64,000 nt of DNA from Candidatus Poribacteria bacterium (GCA_022821725.1 JAJEDB010000046.1:1-64000), one strand, 5' to 3'. Numbered from the stretch's first letter, positions 1-8,695 are shown. Notes: generated from the letters alone by a model not told the origin. Numbers and translations: made by a program.

Positions 1-77
1 GGGAGTAAACTTTTCCACGCAGCATCACTGATCGTTTGTGGAAGGGTTTGAGATGTATCTGTTTTTTGAGTTTTCAT
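1..77 (-). CDS. 5' end of an unidentified ORF, cut by window edge
   Basis: An ATG at 77 on the minus strand opens a frame with no stop to the window edge (25 codons). Its ATG overlaps the TGA of the upstream gene as ATGA, the usual arrangement of translationally coupled genes. The visible residues are hydrophilic and give no family. It could instead be a re-initiated remnant of the upstream gene, which looks truncated. Confidence 0.35.
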   Translation of the reverse strand, partial: MKTQKTDTSQTLPQTISDAAWKSLL

Positions 78-568
78 GAATGTAGAATACCACATCTCAT
101 ATCAAATGGCAATACTTTTAGAATGTAAACACTACGTAGCAAATCCCTGTCCATGGGCACTCCTCCAACAACAATAAGATGCACATTATCACGAGAATCC
201 CCATTTTGCAGATTGTTAAATTTGAAAGGAAGCTCTGGCTCAATCAATTCTTTAAACATATCAAACATGCTATTCCTGAAATAGTGATCACTGTTATGCT
301 TCGCATTAATAGTATGAACAATAAGGTTGTTATCTTTATCTGTTTCCAATGGAAATGTTTTATCAGTAAACCCGTATCGTGTCATTTCTGACTGGTAATA
401 TTTCTGAATATCTTTCATTATTTTATTGTGGTATTCGTGATCTATGTCTGGAGCATCTGTTGGCTTGAAATATATGACATGAACATCGAATTTGGCAATG
501 GATGAGAGAGACGATACTGAAATTAATATTAGGGTCAAAAACGTTAGTAGAAGTCGGAAGTGTTTCAT
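74..568 (-). CDS. Secreted protein of unknown function, probably truncated
   Basis: A 164-aa protein with a clear signal peptide (basic MKHFR, hydrophobic core to about residue 24). The following segment (FDVHVIYFKPTDAP, then an HNKIMKDIQKYYQ helix, then a TFPLETD strand) resembles the N-terminal region I associate with longer secreted proteins of this phylum, often 400 aa or more and sometimes carrying LamG domains. After VHLIVVGGVPMDRD the composition changes abruptly and the frame stops, which suggests a truncated copy. The start ATG at 568 has AAAGG about 9 nt upstream. No function is known to me. Confidence 0.55.
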   Translation of the reverse strand: MKHFRLLLTFLTLILISVSSLSSIAKFDVHVIYFKPTDAPDIDHEYHNKIMKDIQKYYQSEMTRYGFTDKTFPLETDKDNNLIVHTINAKHNSDHYFRNSMFDMFKELIEPELPFKFNNLQNGDSRDNVHLIVVGGVPMDRDLLRSVYILKVLPFDMRCGILHS

Positions 569-589
569 GAGGGTCGCCTTTGTTACCTA

Positions 590-681
590 TAGGACTTACG
601 CAAAACGACCAAATTTCACCTGTTTTCACAGGATCCGGTGCGGTTAGAAACCGCACCTACCGGGGGAGTGCGTAAGTCCTA
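590..681. repeat. 92-bp MITE-like element with 13-bp terminal inverted repeats
   Basis: TAGGACTTACGCA at 590-602 is repeated exactly in inverted orientation at 669-681. Inside is a second perfect hairpin, GGTGCGGTT/AACCGCACC with a 3-nt loop (637-657). There is no coding capacity. Single copies or near copies of the terminal sequence occur at about 31560 (AGGACTTACGCAAGG) and 52614 (TAGGACTTACACA), so it is a dispersed family. It lies in the gap between two minus-strand genes. Confidence 0.7.
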
Positions 682-714
682 ACCTATTAGATTCTATCAT
701 AATTGTAGAAAACT

Positions 715-1518
715 TCAATCATAGTTGCTCGGTCGATGGTCGCCGAGGAGCCGTCTTTGTTGAGAGTTCACCTGCGCGAGGATCGATGCATCGAATTGAA
801 ACTTATTCAGATAGGGTGGATATTTCTGCGTAATCATCCGTTGGGCATAGTGCACCTGCAGGAGGTAACGGGTCTCGACACTCGTATTGGCAGAGCCACG
901 ATGCCAAACTTCACTGCGGAAAAGCACCACATCCCCCGCATTGCACAAGATACTCTCTTCCCCCCGATTATTCCATTCTGTTGCCCTGTTTGGGGAACAC
1001 CCAGAGAAATGGCTGCCCGGAACGAATTTCGTCGGTCCCAATTCCTCATACATATCGTTGAGATAGTAATGAGCAGTCGTGATGAAGATTGGAACTGTGA
1101 CGCGCGGATCGGAACGAACATCTGCGGGTAGAGAGATGGGCAGCCAATCGGTATGTAACCCCTGATCCGGACGTCCCGGTCCTGTTATCCACGATTGCAT
1201 GCCGATGCAGTGGCAGTCCTCACCGTGCGTCGCCTCGGCAACCTCAATAATCGGTGATTTGTCAAGGAATTGGAGATACAACGGGTCGCGATTAAATGAG
1301 TTATTGATGATTTTATTCAGGAATCCATCGCCATTTTCAGGTGTTTGGTGCCGATCTAAACACGCCGGGATCGTCTCTAATCGATCCATAGTTGCTCGCA
1401 ATTCGGCGACTTCCTCAGCATCAAGCACATTGGGGAAATAGACATAACCATCCCTTTCCAATGCTTCCACTTGACTTTCTAAATCGTTATGTGCCACGAG
1501 GGAGAGAGCTTTCGCCAT
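715..1518 (-). CDS. Phytanoyl-CoA dioxygenase (PhyH) family protein
   Basis: A 267-aa Fe(II)/2-oxoglutarate-dependent oxygenase of the PhyH family. The metal triad is visible: HTD at residues 122-124 (GLHTDW) and the distal His206 (VWHRGSAN), with R217 placed to bind 2-oxoglutarate. The substrate cannot be predicted. I place the start at the ATG at 1518 (MAKALSLVA), with AGGAA upstream; an in-frame TTG lies two codons earlier. It is a close paralog of the gene at 4237-5040, residue for residue in the same numbering, and the two flank an IS607-type element and sodC. Confidence 0.9.
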   Translation of the reverse strand: MAKALSLVAHNDLESQVEALERDGYVYFPNVLDAEEVAELRATMDRLETIPACLDRHQTPENGDGFLNKIINNSFNRDPLYLQFLDKSPIIEVAEATHGEDCHCIGMQSWITGPGRPDQGLHTDWLPISLPADVRSDPRVTVPIFITTAHYYLNDMYEELGPTKFVPGSHFSGCSPNRATEWNNRGEESILCNAGDVVLFRSEVWHRGSANTSVETRYLLQVHYAQRMITQKYPPYLNKFQFDASILAQVNSQQRRLLGDHRPSNYD

Positions 1519-1609
1519 TTTCAATACTGTTCCTAAAAAACTACGTTTTCCCGTGTATATCTATCTATGGCAAGAAGTAGTTCTTTAGAGGGATCCTACC
1601 CCCTGTTAC

Positions 1610-1708
1610 GATACTCGTCAGTATCTAAGCCTAAATACCATCAATCTCACCTGATACGTCGTCAGAAATGATACTCGGCTTGCATACCTCAAGGTTACGC
1701 GAGGTATG
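1610..1708 (-). other. IS607-type right end with two hairpins (possible omega-RNA region)
   Basis: A perfect 8-bp stem, CATACCTC/GAGGTATG (1683-1708), spans the tnpB stop codon. A second stem, GATACT/AGTATC with a CGTC loop (1610-1625), follows it in the tnpB direction. In TnpB systems the guide (omega/re) RNA comes from the 3' end of tnpB and the adjoining right end. That an RNA is made here is inference; only the hairpins and their position are seen. Confidence 0.3.
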
Positions 1709-2884
1709 GACGAACCGTCAAAGCACGAGCGACAGTCTTGATAAATATCCCACGTGCGCCGTTCAAATCCCTATCCATACGATGACCTTCCGATGACTTG
1801 ATAACTTTAGAGCCACCAAGGTTCGTGATAACTTCGCCTGTCCAAGACACCGTTTTGGAAGTATACGCTTCACACACATCTATGACTCGCACACCATATT
1901 CTTCCGCTTTTTGTTTCAAGAAAACTTTGAAACGGTAGTGGGAAAGTGTTAGCATCTGTCTCACAGATTTCTTCTGCAACTTCCGCGCACCTCGCCTTGT
2001 CATCTGCTTCGTCTCGAAAGTCGGGAGCAAGATGATGTCAAAGTTGGTTACAAGGAAGTGTGCTATCTTCTTATGAAGGTCATCAATAAGGTTATGGATT
2101 TTGACTTTTATTCTGTTCGCTGCTTTCCGCAAGGCACGCCGTAGCGGCGTTTCTCTTGCGTCGCGCGTGATAAGAGGGTATCACAGTGTTGACAAAGCCT
2201 TTGAATACGGTTGATACACTGCTGACCTAACCAACCGAAGCAATCTTCAGAGAAAAACGTCATAAAATCACGAACACCGGGGTCAAGTGCTACTATTCTA
2301 CCACTTGGTTCTCGCGGCTTTTTCTTCTCAACGTAAGACACACACAGAAAATATCTTCCTTTTTCCATGATGAGTTGAGAATCCTTGACCTCTGCGTCCG
2401 TATCTCGTTCTGACACCTTACCCGTGCCTTGCGGTTTGGCGGGCAAGGGTTCTGACATCTTCATCTCACCTAAAAATCGCACATAGAACCCGTTTTTCTT
2501 CACGGAATCCGCCCGAAGATAAAGCGTCTGTCGGGGGGGCTTTCTTGAACGGAACTTAACCTTTTGACGTTCCCCAGTTGCCTTTGCCTTTATCTTGGCA
2601 TTGCTAACCGCTTGACACGCATCCATCACCGCACCTACTTTGATCTGACGCGGGATTTCTATATGCCAATCCGGAAGTTCATCAAAGACGATAGGAACAA
2701 GTCCTTTGAAGTTCTTGGGTGTATCCTTATCCTCTAACAAGGATACACTCATATTGTAGGCATACCGTGAAGTGCCAAACCATCTACGAAGAATCGCCTT
2801 CTGTTCCACCGTGGGAAAGATTTCTATCTTCTTTGATTTGGTCACGGTATCGCCGGAGTCCAGACATTCTACAGGAAAAGACAT
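1695..2884 (-). pseudogene. tnpB: TnpB-like RuvC nuclease, interrupted by a frameshift
   Basis: The N-terminal part (from ATG at 2884) reads KKIEIFPTVEQKAILRRWFG, then a beta-barrel/helical region, then the first RuvC Asp in ALDPGVRDF. The frame stops at 2108. The next frame continues the same protein (LRKAANRIKVKIHNLIDD), with the second RuvC acid in LPTFET and the third in DRDLNGARG, ending at 1695. The shift lies at about 2130-2170. The zinc-finger region is odd: between CEAYTSKT and DRDLNGARG the Cys pairs usual in TnpB are missing. The YTSKT...LGGSKV...DRD.NGAR wording resembles Fanzor-like/IS607 TnpBs. tnpB overlaps the tnpA 3' end by about 100 bp. Confidence 0.75.
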
Positions 2885-3389
2885 GCAGAATTGCGAGGAG
2901 ATCGGCAGTAAGTTCCTCTTCGGGGCTATAAACAGTTTCGTCGAGAACCACGACTTCTCCACCGTTTTGTGCCACCAAGAACTGTATGACTTCGCCGCCG
3001 AAACGGGCGAGTCTATCCCGATGGGCAACAATAACACGGAGTTTATCGCCTCGCAAGAGGCGTTCCAATAGGGTTCTAAGTCCTTTTCGTTTGAAGTTGA
3101 TACCACTTCCGAAGTCTTTGATGATTTCTGCATCCGGGTAGTGTTGCTGCAAGTAAGCGACTTGGGACGCAAGATCGTCTGATTGCGATTTGCCACTAAC
3201 TCGGCAGTATCCAACGGTAGTAATATCTGTTCCGGTTTGAGCATCAAGATACCCTTGCACGTCATAACGCCTTTGTCCACCGGGCGTCCTAATAGTAGAG
3301 ATTGTGCCATTCTCTGCTAAGCGTCGGAGTCTATCTATCGAAATACCGAGAATCTCCGATGTTTCTCGTGGTGTTTTGTAGTGTTTCAT
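2784..3389 (-). CDS. tnpA: IS607-family serine recombinase (transposase TnpA)
   Basis: A 201-aa protein. Residues 1-50 form a MerR-type helix-turn-helix (YKTPRETSEILGISIDRLRRL, then a basic wing GGQRRY). Residues about 60-185 form a small serine-recombinase catalytic domain: GYCRVSGKSQ holds the nucleophilic Ser, and AHRDRLARFG the conserved Arg region. The C-terminal FSCRMSGLRRYRDQIKEDRNL is typical of IS607 TnpA. I choose the ATG at 3389; the frame extends to 3413, but that ATG lies inside the apparent promoter. Confidence 0.88.
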   Translation of the reverse strand: MKHYKTPRETSEILGISIDRLRRLAENGTISTIRTPGGQRRYDVQGYLDAQTGTDITTVGYCRVSGKSQSDDLASQVAYLQQHYPDAEIIKDFGSGINFKRKGLRTLLERLLRGDKLRVIVAHRDRLARFGGEVIQFLVAQNGGEVVVLDETVYSPEEELTADLLAILHVFSCRMSGLRRYRDQIKEDRNLSHGGTEGDSS

Positions 3390-3425
3390 ACTATAATTAT
3401 ACCATAAAAACACAGAAAAAACAAG
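3390..3425 (-). promoter_or_regulatory. Promoter of tnpA, apparently leaderless
   Basis: On the minus strand TTGTTT, a 17-nt spacer and a perfect TATAAT end 6 nt before the chosen ATG (3389). The expected transcription start therefore falls at or next to the start codon, implying a leaderless message. No Shine-Dalgarno sequence is present between the -10 box and ATG. Confidence 0.5.
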
Positions 3426-3483
3426 AAAAACATAGAAAAATAGCTATTTAGGAACGACTCCTTGCGGATTTTACGCCTTGAAA

Positions 3484-3505
3484 GGTGAGGTTGGGAAACC
3501 TCACC
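3484..3505. repeat. Short palindromic repeat (hairpin)
   Basis: GGTGAGGTT/AACCTCACC, a perfect 9-bp stem with a GGGA loop, lies between the end of sodC and the IS607-type promoter. It has the same build as the hairpin inside the 590-681 element and the palindrome at 54835-54894 (GC-rich arms with GAGGT/ACCTC cores). There is no T-tract on either side, so it is better read as a dispersed palindrome than as a terminator. Confidence 0.45.
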
Positions 3506-3527
3506 AGCGAAAGTAGGATTGCTACAA

Positions 3528-4103
3528 TTATTCTGTTAATACAATGACACCGCACCCGATCCGCGCGCCCGCAGCACCCGAAGGTTGCGAGACGAAATCG
3601 TCTGCGTCGGCATGGACAATGATACCTTTGCCGACAACATCTATGTCGGAACCTGTGCCGATTTCCCAGAGATCTGTCGTCAATGTAATACTGCCTGTTC
3701 CATCTGCTCCGACGTTGATATTGCCGATGTCTCCGAGATGAAACTCATCTGCTCCCCATTTTCCATGCCCAACATCCGTCGGATTCCAGTGACCCCCGGC
3801 GGATTTACCGTCGGGTGCACTGCAATCCCCGTTTGCGTGGATATGAAAGCCGTGAAGACCCGGGGAGGCACCCTGAAGTTCAGCCGTGAGCGTGATCTGG
3901 TCCCCGTTTTGTGTGAAGACTGCTATTCCGGTTACGCCACTGTCGCCCAATGCGTCGATCATGGCGTGTGCTTGTGCTGCCGGGGCAGTTGAGAGAATCC
4001 CCGCTTGTGGTTTCACTCGGTCGCAACCCATCGATATGATAGAAATACCGAGCAATAGAAAGAATACAGGCTTTATACCGATAGACATTAAACGCGTTTT
4101 CAT
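3528..4103 (-). CDS. sodC: Cu/Zn superoxide dismutase, lipoprotein
   Basis: A 191-aa protein that disproportionates superoxide outside the cytoplasm. It has a lipoprotein signal (hydrophobic core, lipobox ISMG-C27). Copper ligands are His87 and His89 (GFHIH), bridging His105 (GGHWNP) and His164 (VHADADD); zinc ligands are His105, His113, His122 and Asp125. Cys94 and Cys184 make the conserved disulfide. The start is the ATG at 4103, with AGAGGAG 8 nt upstream; the frame runs further upstream, but that part has no SOD homology. A 7-bp hairpin (ATCTAAC/GTTAGAT, 4130-4147) lies just upstream and may be an operator. Confidence 0.92.
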   Translation of the reverse strand: MKTRLMSIGIKPVFFLLLGISIISMGCDRVKPQAGILSTAPAAQAHAMIDALGDSGVTGIAVFTQNGDQITLTAELQGASPGLHGFHIHANGDCSAPDGKSAGGHWNPTDVGHGKWGADEFHLGDIGNINVGADGTGSITLTTDLWEIGTGSDIDVVGKGIIVHADADDFVSQPSGAAGARIGCGVIVLTE

Positions 4104-4236
4104 TGTTAGCTCCTCTGCTAAAGTTTGTAATCTAACGTGAGTTAGATAATAAACGGGTAATGAACCATCTTTCGTGAAAAATAATGGTTCTGAATGGACA
4201 TTCTCACTGCGAAGCAACGTCCGCAGTCTCACATAT

Positions 4237-5040
4237 TTAATCGTAATTACTCGGTCGATGATCGCCCATGAGTCGCCTCTGTCGAGCAGTCGCTTGTGCA
4301 AGAATCGATGCATCGAACTGAAATTTATTCAGATAGGGTGGGTATTTCTGCGTAATCATCCGCTGCGCATAGTGCACCTGCAAGAGATAACGGACTTCAT
4401 CACTCGTATTGGCAGAACCACGATGCCAGACTTCACTGCGAAAAAGCACCACGTCCCCCGCATTACATAAGATGCTCTCTTCACCCCGGTTATTCCATGC
4501 TGTTGCCCCGTTTGGAGAACCTCCAGAGAGATGACTACCTGGAACGAACTTCGTCGGTCCCAATTCCTCATACATATCGTTGAGATAGTAATGTGCAGTC
4601 GTGATAAAGATCGGGATTTTGACGCGCGGATCGGAACGAATGTCTGCGGGTAGAGAGATCGGCAGCCAATCCGTATGTAACCCCTGATCCGGACGTCCGG
4701 GGCCTGTCAGCCACGAATGCATACCGATGCAATGAAAATCCTCACCGTGCGCCGCCTCAGCAACTTCAAAAACGGGGGATCTGTCAAGGAATTGGAGATA
4801 CAACGCGTCTCGATTAAACGAATTGCTGATAAGCTTGTGGCGGAATGCGTCGCCATTTTGAGGCGTTTCGTCCCGATCGTGAGACGCTGGAATCGCTTCT
4901 AATCGATCCATAGTGGCACGCAATTCAGCGATTTCATCCGTCCCAAGCACGTTGGGGAAATAGACATACCCATCCCTTTCCAGTGCCTCAACTTGGCTTT
5001 CTAAATCGTTGTAAGCAACCAGTGAGAGGACTTTCGCCAT
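4237..5040 (-). CDS. Phytanoyl-CoA dioxygenase (PhyH) family protein, paralog of 715-1518
   Basis: A 267-aa PhyH-fold oxygenase with HTD at residues 122-124, distal His206 and Arg217. Most residues are identical to the copy at 715-1518, differing chiefly around residues 47-70 and 88-100. The ATG at 5040 is chosen because AAAGGAG lies at good spacing and the paralog begins at the same residue; an upstream in-frame extension (MTCCYRLKGVLK) is probably untranslated. The duplication is fairly recent by its similarity. Confidence 0.9.
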   Translation of the reverse strand: MAKVLSLVAYNDLESQVEALERDGYVYFPNVLGTDEIAELRATMDRLEAIPASHDRDETPQNGDAFRHKLISNSFNRDALYLQFLDRSPVFEVAEAAHGEDFHCIGMHSWLTGPGRPDQGLHTDWLPISLPADIRSDPRVKIPIFITTAHYYLNDMYEELGPTKFVPGSHLSGGSPNGATAWNNRGEESILCNAGDVVLFRSEVWHRGSANTSDEVRYLLQVHYAQRMITQKYPPYLNKFQFDASILAQATARQRRLMGDHRPSNYD

Positions 5041-5142
5041 TTTCAGGACTCCTTTCAGACGATAGCAACAGGTCAACGCTTATCCGATATGATATGTTAA
5101 TCCCAACGAAGTTGTCAATGAAAAACGTGTCGGAGTTGGATT

Positions 5143-6549
5143 TCAAACACCCAAATTTCTTTGGAATGTGTGTGGAATTTCAGAACTTTTCCTCCATGTG
5201 ATAACGGCACATCCGACCACAGCAAAGCCGAAGAACGTAAACGGCATCTGCCACAGCAGAAAACTCATGTGCGTATGAATGTATGAATGTGCTTTGAAGA
5301 GGACAAACCACGATAAAGGTGCCAGCATTGAAAACCACGTCGTCCAGATTAACGCAATATAATGCCGTCGTCGCGCTGATAGTATCTTTGTGCTACGCAA
5401 AAACAGCACCACAGACATCACCATAAAAAGTAGGATGAGGTAACCGTAGCGGACTTTCAATAGGAAGTCAGAGACGAAAGGGTTCGCGTTGGATAGATAG
5501 GTGTTGAGATCGAAGAAAATACCGTTCACGTAAGTAATCACCACCCCGATCGTCCCGGCTTCAAGGCTGGCGGCATATACAACCGGATAGTCTTGAACCT
5601 CTCCATACGTGCGCTTACCAAAAGACCAGATCACATGCGCAACCCCGTCCATAAACCCGCCCTTCACAGCACCGATCTGGAAACATAGTATGATGAGACT
5701 CAAAAAAATTGCGATGCCTGATCCGCACACGGCGGCAAGCGTCCATTTCACATATTGGTGCCTCCTCCACTTGTCAAGGATGGCATAATAGATACAGGGC
5801 GTCACCATCATCAACAGCGTGGTCGTAATATACTCGAAGCCGTTGATGAAACACTTAATGAGCACTGCCGTGAAGATCAGAATTCCAAATTTGATGAACT
5901 GACGGTTCGTTGGGACGCTGTGGCGTTTCAGGAGGCACATGACGACAAGCATCGGTAGGTAGAACGCCCATAGACTCCACCACAGATTCTTACCGAAGAC
6001 CGTCAACCATTGCGAAAGCACCCCCGAACCTACGACGAAGATCGCGACCCACCCGCCAAATTCTTCATAGAACCAGTTTACGATAAAGGTCAATGCGATT
6101 GCCGAAAGCAGAGCCGTCAACACATAGAATGCCCACAACTTGATTTGAGGCGATACAGGAATGCATCTATCGAGGAGACTGAAAACCATGCCTTGTCCGC
6201 CAGTTTGTGACATGTAGGGCGAGAATTCATCAAAGGTGAGCGTGTTAAGATAGGCTGCGTATTGAGTGTCAATCTGGTTTTCGGATATCCAGTCCTGCTG
6301 AATACTCGTCGTAATGCCTGCACCTGTCAGTCCCCCTACCGAGAAGATGCCATCTTGACGAGATTTGACCATCCTTCCGATAATCAGGCTTTCAGTGTCT
6401 CGCTGATGCGTATCAAACCATTCCTGTTCCGCGACGTGCCAGACGTTAGAGAGAAACCCGAAAAATAGGAGTCCGATGGAGAGTGCCCATAAGGCTATCT
6501 TCCTGGCAAGTACCGATTGACGGAGGTGCTTAAGTTGCAGCGTAAACAT
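5143..6549 (-). CDS. Polytopic membrane protein, glycosyltransferase-C-like (unidentified)
   Basis: A 468-aa integral membrane protein. One TM segment lies near residues 17-37, an extracytoplasmic loop of about 90 residues (HQRDTESLIIG... to SLLDRCIPVSPQ) follows, and then roughly nine or ten TM helices. A long first periplasmic loop followed by many TM helices fits GT-C-type glycosyltransferases and related polymerases, but I see no diagnostic motif, so this is only a fold-level guess. It is transcribed divergently from the gene at 6743. Confidence 0.6.
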   Translation of the reverse strand: MFTLQLKHLRQSVLARKIALWALSIGLLFFGFLSNVWHVAEQEWFDTHQRDTESLIIGRMVKSRQDGIFSVGGLTGAGITTSIQQDWISENQIDTQYAAYLNTLTFDEFSPYMSQTGGQGMVFSLLDRCIPVSPQIKLWAFYVLTALLSAIALTFIVNWFYEEFGGWVAIFVVGSGVLSQWLTVFGKNLWWSLWAFYLPMLVVMCLLKRHSVPTNRQFIKFGILIFTAVLIKCFINGFEYITTTLLMMVTPCIYYAILDKWRRHQYVKWTLAAVCGSGIAIFLSLIILCFQIGAVKGGFMDGVAHVIWSFGKRTYGEVQDYPVVYAASLEAGTIGVVITYVNGIFFDLNTYLSNANPFVSDFLLKVRYGYLILLFMVMSVVLFLRSTKILSARRRHYIALIWTTWFSMLAPLSWFVLFKAHSYIHTHMSFLLWQMPFTFFGFAVVGCAVITWRKSSEIPHTFQRNLGV

Positions 6550-6629
6550 ATCGCTATGTTACCACGACTCTCTCCTTTTAGCAAGCCGAAGAAAATGGAG
6601 AAAAAACAAAAAATCACATCTTATCCGAT

Positions 6630-6641
6630 ATGTGCTATAAT
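6630..6641 (+). promoter_or_regulatory. Extended -10 promoter for the 6743 gene
   Basis: TGTGCTATAAT in the divergent intergenic region is a consensus extended -10 element with a perfect TATAAT. No good -35 box is present at 17 nt. It would give a 5' leader of about 95 nt ahead of the 650-aa membrane protein. Confidence 0.4.
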
Positions 6642-6742
6642 TGGCAGGAATTATATGCGTGTTCGTTGTTGTGCGAAGGCTTGCGTAAAATTCTCCAACA
6701 CACGAGAGGGCATCGGAGGGCTCATCATGACCTGTCTTTATC

Positions 6743-8695
6743 ATGGCGAATCACAGAAATCATGAAAATCATTGGTCAAAAAGGGCGTTAATTGTCGGCA
6801 TCGTCTTAGCTGTTTTAGAATGTTTAATCGCGCCCTACAACGATTTTGTCATTCGGAACACCTTTCTGGCGGGGGGTCATTTTCCGCTTGCTCCGTTTTT
6901 TGCCCTGACCGTCTTGGCGCTGGTTGTGAATGCCGTCCTAAGAGGTCTACATCCGAAACTCGCGCTCTCCGCGCAAGAACTCGTCGTTATCTGGTGTATC
7001 ATGATTGCCGTCGCCGGTATCCCCTCATCGGGCATGATGCGCGACGCATTGTCCGCTTTCGCGGCTTACCACTATTTTGCAACCCCAGAGAACGAATGGC
7101 GATCCCTTTTCTTTCAATACATCCCCGAATGGCGTGTCGTGCGAGATGAGACCGCGATTGCCTCCTTCTATGAAGGCGTGTCCGTCGGCGAGAGGATCCC
7201 TTGGAGCGCGTGGCTGAAACCCCTCTCCGTGTGGGCGTTGTATGTTTTTACTGCCTATTTCGTCATGGTGTGCCTCGCTGTGATCCTCCGTAAACAGTGG
7301 ATCGAGTATGAGAAATGCACATTTCCGCTCGTTCAATTGCCTGTAGAACTCTCCGTCCATCGGTCAGGCATTGTCAATTCATTCTTCAAAAGCAGAAAGA
7401 TGTGGCTCGGATTCGCCATACCGGCGTTCATCCACACCCTAAACGGGCTGCAAGCGTATTTCCCGACCCTCCCACACATCCCCGTCCGATTTTGGCTCGA
7501 TCCGTTTCTCGTCGGTAGACCCCTCAACGCCCTAAGACCCTTTCAGATTGTCGTGCTGATGTCCATGGTCGGATTCAGTTACCTGCTCACACTTGAAGTC
7601 GCCTTCAGCCTCTGGTTTTTCTTCCTGTTTTTCAAACTGCAATGTCTCGTCGGCAGTATGCTCGGTTTCCTCATAACGAAAGGACCGGGTGTAAAATGGA
7701 CGGCGTATTCGTTCAGCGCGGCGCAGGAAGCCGGTGCGTGTCTCACGCTTGGGGGGGGCGCACTCTTCAAGGCGCGGCGACATATCAAGCAACTGTTCTT
7801 AAGCGGTTTTGGACGCGGTTCCCCGCAGTCGGATGTCCAAGCGGAACCTATGCCCGCTGGACTGACAGTCATAGGGCTGATCGGCGGCTTACTCCTCTTG
7901 GTATACCTGAGCGTTCTGATGGGAATGTCACTGGTATTCGCCATCCTCTTTGTGATCTTCTCGGTGGGTGTGTTTGTCGCCTTGACATGGCAGATTATCA
8001 ACGGCGGTATCCCTTTCATCAATCCCTCATTTTCACCGCAAAGCTTCTTCCTCACAACCCTTGGCACCGCACGGATGACCCCTTCAACGACAACGTGGCT
8101 GTTCATGCAGCCCACCGGCTTAACCTCGCACCTGAGAGAGTTTATGATGCCGAATGTGATGAATGGACTCAAGGCAGCGGATACCGTGAGAGCCAACCGG
8201 CGCAAACTCCTCATAGCGATGGGAGTGGCGATGGTGCTCGGGTTGCTCGTCTCATATTATTCCGTGCTCAGGGTTAGCTACCAACACGGGGCGTTACACG
8301 TGCATACAGGGGGCAGCGGCGGGGTCCGCTGGTTGAGTGCCGTCCTTAACAGCCCTCCGATGGGAACGGACTGGACGAATACCGGTTTTACACTTTTCGG
8401 CAGTGCCTTTACAATGGGATTGATGTGGATGCGGAAAGTTTTCGTCTGGTGGCCGATCCATCCGATCGGATACACGATGCTTAGCTCATGGGCATCGTTT
8501 AAGTTATGGTTCTCTATCCTCATCGGTTATCTCCTGAAATACGGGATTGTGAAATACGGCGGACTCAAAGCCTATAGAGACGCACGTCCCCTCTTTCTCG
8601 GATTAATCCTCGGTGAGATGACCTGCGCCGGACTCTGGTCGATCGTTGGAATGCTAACCGGGGTCCAAACCGGCTATCGCATCTTACTGGATTGA
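6743..8695 (+). CDS. Large integral membrane protein, DUF6785/DUF6784-like
   Basis: A 650-aa protein with about a dozen hydrophobic segments. The N-terminal ALSAQELVVIWCIMIAVAGIPSSGMM and the C-terminal block (GFTLFGSAFTMGLMWMRKVFVWWPIHPIGY) match what I remember of DUF6785/DUF6784 proteins, common in Planctomycetes, Armatimonadetes and Poribacteria and compared by some with oligopeptide-transporter-like folds. The function is unproven; a transporter is plausible. The GH32 gene follows 50 nt downstream on the same strand, so the pair may import and cleave an oligosaccharide. The start at 6743 has only a weak, distant GGAGGG. Confidence 0.7.
   Translation: MANHRNHENHWSKRALIVGIVLAVLECLIAPYNDFVIRNTFLAGGHFPLAPFFALTVLALVVNAVLRGLHPKLALSAQELVVIWCIMIAVAGIPSSGMMRDALSAFAAYHYFATPENEWRSLFFQYIPEWRVVRDETAIASFYEGVSVGERIPWSAWLKPLSVWALYVFTAYFVMVCLAVILRKQWIEYEKCTFPLVQLPVELSVHRSGIVNSFFKSRKMWLGFAIPAFIHTLNGLQAYFPTLPHIPVRFWLDPFLVGRPLNALRPFQIVVLMSMVGFSYLLTLEVAFSLWFFFLFFKLQCLVGSMLGFLITKGPGVKWTAYSFSAAQEAGACLTLGGGALFKARRHIKQLFLSGFGRGSPQSDVQAEPMPAGLTVIGLIGGLLLLVYLSVLMGMSLVFAILFVIFSVGVFVALTWQIINGGIPFINPSFSPQSFFLTTLGTARMTPSTTTWLFMQPTGLTSHLREFMMPNVMNGLKAADTVRANRRKLLIAMGVAMVLGLLVSYYSVLRVSYQHGALHVHTGGSGGVRWLSAVLNSPPMGTDWTNTGFTLFGSAFTMGLMWMRKVFVWWPIHPIGYTMLSSWASFKLWFSILIGYLLKYGIVKYGGLKAYRDARPLFLGLILGEMTCAGLWSIVGMLTGVQTGYRILLD

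Larger units (their letters stand above)
1650..3430 (-). mobile_element. IS607-family insertion sequence (tnpA + frameshifted tnpB)
   Basis: The element consists of a MerR-HTH/serine-recombinase transposase overlapped by a TnpB-type RuvC nuclease gene, the hallmark IS607 layout, all on the minus strand. IS607 elements lack terminal inverted repeats and make no fixed target duplication, so the ends given are approximate. The element sits between two PhyH paralogs, next to sodC. tnpB carries a frameshift, so the copy may be mobile only through its serine recombinase. Confidence 0.75.

Noticed and set aside
423..656. 77-codon frame running through the small inverted-repeat element
   Set aside because: It is translated from the repeat itself and overlaps the start of a better supported gene.
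2130..2170. Programmed frameshift in tnpB
   Set aside because: No slippery heptamer or downstream structure is evident at the junction; a simple indel is more likely.
7579..8277. Two overlapping 211-codon frames within the 650-aa membrane protein
   Set aside because: Both are shadows of the real frame, which has a continuous hydrophobic pattern and known-family text.
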